Source of the DNA: CAZABP01 sp964483245
GTDB lineage: Bacteria; Planctomycetota; UBA1135; UBA2386
DNA length: 24,031 nt
Assembly: GCA_964483245.1 (NCBI GenBank)
Contig: CAZABP010000064.1
Span: 1 to 24,031 of the forward strand
Direction of reading: 5' to 3'
Below the pieces are notes generated by a model. The model ran no database searches and had not been told where the DNA came from. It worked only from the letters and a program-made list of their open reading frames with translations. The translations under genes were made by a program, and so were the position numbers. Every line of letters begins with the position of its first letter. The first letter of the stretch is position 1. Of this stretch, positions 21,887 through 24,031 are shown one piece after another.

Positions 21887-23114
21887 CGGCCAGCTTCTCC
21901 TGCAGCTTGAAGATCGGCAGGAACACGGCCAGCACGATGCCGCCGACGATGAAGCCCATGATCGCGATCATGATCGGCTCGATCAGCGACGTGAGGCCCT
22001 TGACCTCCGCTTCGACCTGCTGGTCGTAGAACTCGGCGATCTTCTCGAGCAGCGCGTCGAGCGCGCCGGACCGTTCGCCGATGCTCATCATGCGCACGAC
22101 CATCGGCGGGAACACGGTCGAGTTCGTGAACGGCGCCGACAACGACTCGCCCTGCCGCACGCTGTCGCGCGCGGCGTCGACTGTCTTGCTGATGACGCGG
22201 TTGCCGGCGGTCTGCGAGACGATCTCCATCGCCGCGATGATCGGGACACCGCTCTTGATCAGCGTCGAGAACGTGCGGCTGAACCGGGACAGCGCAACCT
22301 TCTTGAACAGCGAGCCGAACACCGGCGCCTTCAGCACGAAGTTGTCGAACGCGAGCCCGCCCTGCTCGGTGTTCTTCCAACTCTTCAATCCGTACCAACC
22401 GGCGATCGGCGCGATCAACAGCGCGTACCAGTAGTCCTTCATGAAGAACGCGATGTCCATGATCATGACGGTGAGTCCGGGCAGCTCGACTTCGAGCGAC
22501 TCGAACACCGGCTTGAACGATGGCACGATGCCGATCATGAGGAACCCGGCGATGCCGATGACCAGGAACAGCGACACGACCGGGTAGGTCATCGCCGACT
22601 TGATCTCCTGGCGCAGATGCGCTGCGGCCTCGAGGTAGTCGGCGAGCCGGGTCAGGATCACGTCGATCTGGCCGGAGGCTTCACCGGCGCGCACCATGTT
22701 GACGTAGATGTTCGAAAACACCCGGTTGTGCGGCTCGAGCGCGCGCGACAGATCGGAGCCGGTGCGGATGTCGTCGACGACCTTGTTCAGGCAGTAGCTG
22801 AAGCCAGGGCTCTCCGCCTGCTCCGCCAGGATCTCGAGACCCTCCAGCATCGGGATGCCGGCACTCAACATCGTCGACAGCTGGCGGGTGAAGACCTCGA
22901 GCTCCCCCTTCTTGCACGAGGCCCTCGTCGCCTTCTTCTTGGTCTTGCTGCCGCGCCCGCCGAACAGGCTGCCCCGGCTCGCCTTGATGTTGATCGGCGT
23001 CAGCCGGCGCTTGCGCAGGTCTTCGATGACCTGCGTCTGACTGTCGGCGGTGATCGTGCCGCTGACCGTCTTGCCGGCGATGTCCTTCGCCTGGAACTTG
23101 AATGTGGTCGCCAT
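21879..23114 (-). CDS. pilC: Inner-membrane platform protein PilC/GspF family
   Basis: 411 residues with the PilC/GspF layout: N-terminal soluble segment with basic linker (SKTKKKATRASCKKGE), first T2SSF domain (about 70-195: LEVFTRQLSTMLSAGIPMLEGLEILAEQ, YVNMVRAGEASGQID), transmembrane segments (about 178-198, 222-245), second T2SSF domain (LSRFSRTFSTLIKSGVPIIAAMEI, MMSIGERSGALD) and a final transmembrane helix (about 382-403). It anchors the assembly ATPase and organises pilin extraction at the inner membrane. Start ATG 23114 has GAGGGG 9 nt upstream and lies 27 bp after pilB; the end overlaps the next gene by 8 bp. Whether the machine is a type IV pilus or a type II secretion system is not decided by this gene alone. 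Confidence 0.95.
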   Translation of the reverse strand: MATTFKFQAKDIAGKTVSGTITADSQTQVIEDLRKRRLTPINIKASRGSLFGGRGSKTKKKATRASCKKGELEVFTRQLSTMLSAGIPMLEGLEILAEQAESPGFSYCLNKVVDDIRTGSDLSRALEPHNRVFSNIYVNMVRAGEASGQIDVILTRLADYLEAAAHLRQEIKSAMTYPVVSLFLVIGIAGFLMIGIVPSFKPVFESLEVELPGLTVMIMDIAFFMKDYWYALLIAPIAGWYGLKSWKNTEQGGLAFDNFVLKAPVFGSLFKKVALSRFSRTFSTLIKSGVPIIAAMEIVSQTAGNRVISKTVDAARDSVRQGESLSAPFTNSTVFPPMVVRMMSIGERSGALDALLEKIAEFYDQQVEAEVKGLTSLIEPIMIAIMGFIVGGIVLAVFLPIFKLQEKLAGG

Positions 23115-23141
23115 CTGTCCGTTCCCCTCGCGTTCCCCCGG

Positions 23142-24031
23142 TCAGTCCGCCATCGTCGCCGTGCGGACCTCTTCGAGTGAGGTCTTGCCCCGGGCCGCAT
23201 TCAGCAGCCCGCAGCGGCGCAGCGTCAACATGCCCTCTTCGAGGGCCTTCTTCTTGATGTCTGCGATGTGCGCGCGCTCGACGACCATGCGGCGGATCGG
23301 CTCCGACAGGCGCATCGTCTCGAGCAGCGCGAAGCGCCCCTTGTAGCCGTTCGTGCAGCGCGGGCAGCCGGCCGGCTCATAGATCTGGAACTCCGGCATC
23401 TTGAAGTCCGCCTCGATGTAGCCCTCTTCGAGCAGGACCTTCTTGCTGACCTCGATCGGCTTCTTGCAGTGCTGGCACAGCTTGCGCGCCAGCCGCTGCG
23501 CGGCGATCAACAGCGTCGAGCTCGCGACCATGAACGGGTCGAGCCCCATGTCGATCATGCGGGTGATCGTGCTCGGCGCGTCGTTGGTGTGCAGCGTGCT
23601 CATCACCAGGTGGCCGGTCAGCGCGGCCTTGACCGCGATCTCCAGCGTCTCCTGGTCGCGGATCTCGCCCAGCAGCACGACGTCAGGGTCCTGGCGCAGG
23701 ATCGAGCGCAGCGCCCCGGCGAACGTCAGCCCACGCTTGGGATTGACCGGGACCTGGTTGATCCCCTCCATCGTGTATTCGACCGGGTCCTCGACCGTGA
23801 CCAGGTTGATGTCGGGCGACGCGATGTTGCGGACCGCCGAGTACAGCGTCGTCGTCTTGCCCGAGCCGGTCGGTCCGGTCACCAGGATCATTCCGTATGG
23901 CCGGCCGCAGGCCCACAGGTAGTCCTCCATGCTGCGCGGCTCGAACCCCAGGCTCTTGATGTCGAGCGCGAGGTTCGACGAGTCGAGGATGCGGAACACG
24001 GTCTTCTCGCCCCAGATCACCGGCAGGATCG
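23142..24031 (-). CDS. pilB: Assembly ATPase PilB/GspE family, C-terminal part (5' end outside window)
   Basis: The open frame runs off the right edge; the visible 295 or so residues are the ATPase core and end. Numbering from the GTG at 24020 (an internal codon): LPVIWGEKTVFRILD, Walker A GPTGSGKTTT at 49-58, Asp-box VTVEDPVEYT, Walker B DPDVVLLGEIRDQET, His-box TGHLVMSTLHTNDAPSTITRMIDMG, and the tetracysteine zinc site CQHC plus CPRC. The zinc site and full motif set fit extension ATPases (PilB/GspE) rather than retraction ATPases (PilT). It powers pilin polymerisation at the inner membrane. It leads the pilB-pilC-TPR operon visible here. A GTG at 24020 is not the true start, since family-typical residues continue before it. 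Confidence 0.95.
   Translation of the reverse strand, partial: ILPVIWGEKTVFRILDSSNLALDIKSLGFEPRSMEDYLWACGRPYGMILVTGPTGSGKTTTLYSAVRNIASPDINLVTVEDPVEYTMEGINQVPVNPKRGLTFAGALRSILRQDPDVVLLGEIRDQETLEIAVKAALTGHLVMSTLHTNDAPSTITRMIDMGLDPFMVASSTLLIAAQRLARKLCQHCKKPIEVSKKVLLEEGYIEADFKMPEFQIYEPAGCPRCTNGYKGRFALLETMRLSEPIRRMVVERAHIADIKKKALEEGMLTLRRCGLLNAARGKTSLEEVRTATMAD

Noticed and set aside
19190..23114. Reading the pilus genes as a clear type II secretion system
   Set aside because: Only ATPase, platform and one pilin-like gene are present; no secretin or other Gsp genes are in view, and the 232-residue pilin is longer than usual for GspG/H. The choice remains open.

Overview
A GC-rich bacterial window in which nearly every gene lies on the minus strand. 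The exception is one plus-strand pair at 14413-16220. It carries housekeeping genes (cutA fragment, nrnA-like DHH phosphoesterase, tatD), a type IV pilus/type II secretion-like cluster, three glycosyl-transfer genes, and four very large paralogous lipoproteins. The class III-like pilin signal, the TMTC-like membrane protein with TPRs and the giant Ig-like/glycine-rich lipoproteins would fit Planctomycetota or a similar large-genome, GC-rich phylum. There is no rRNA or decisive marker here, so this is only an inference.

Layout, read in the direction of minus-strand transcription from the right edge: pilB (partial), pilC, a TM/TPR-like protein, pilA, a hairpin, then three genes chained by 4-bp ATGA overlaps: a DPM/GtrB-like GT2, a GT-B (GT4-like) glycosyltransferase, and a TMTC-like GT-C membrane protein with C-terminal TPRs. 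This last gene meets tatD tail to tail (26-bp overlap). tatD is translationally coupled (GTGA overlap) to an upstream plus-strand gene for a membrane-anchored helical-repeat protein. Upstream of that pair, the divergent intergenic region at 13927-14412 holds a GGG(A/T)TC hexamer array with G-quadruplex potential.

Left of it runs the unusual part: lipoprotein paralogs P4 (11344-13926), P3 (8718-11297), P2 (6080-8674), then an amidohydrolase, then P1 (2212-4806). P1/P2 and P3/P4 form two pairs. Within each pair the 5' part is apparently identical at nucleotide level over about 1.26 kb and 1.05 kb. The central glycine-rich part diverges, and the C-terminal part is conserved again. P3 has the P1/P2-type signal peptide joined at the lipobox to a P4-type body. 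This indicates ongoing recombination or gene conversion with a protected variable centre. After P1 come nrnA, a calcineurin-like phosphoesterase and the cutA fragment.

Two closely matching sigma70-like promoters (TTGAG-N18-TAGAGT) precede P1 and nrnA. The one for P1 overlaps the stop codon of the amidohydrolase. The most interesting hypotheses are (i) a cassette-like, conversion-driven family of surface lipoproteins and (ii) a bacterial DPM plus TMTC-like protein O-glycosylation module sitting in a pilus locus close to Ig-like surface proteins.
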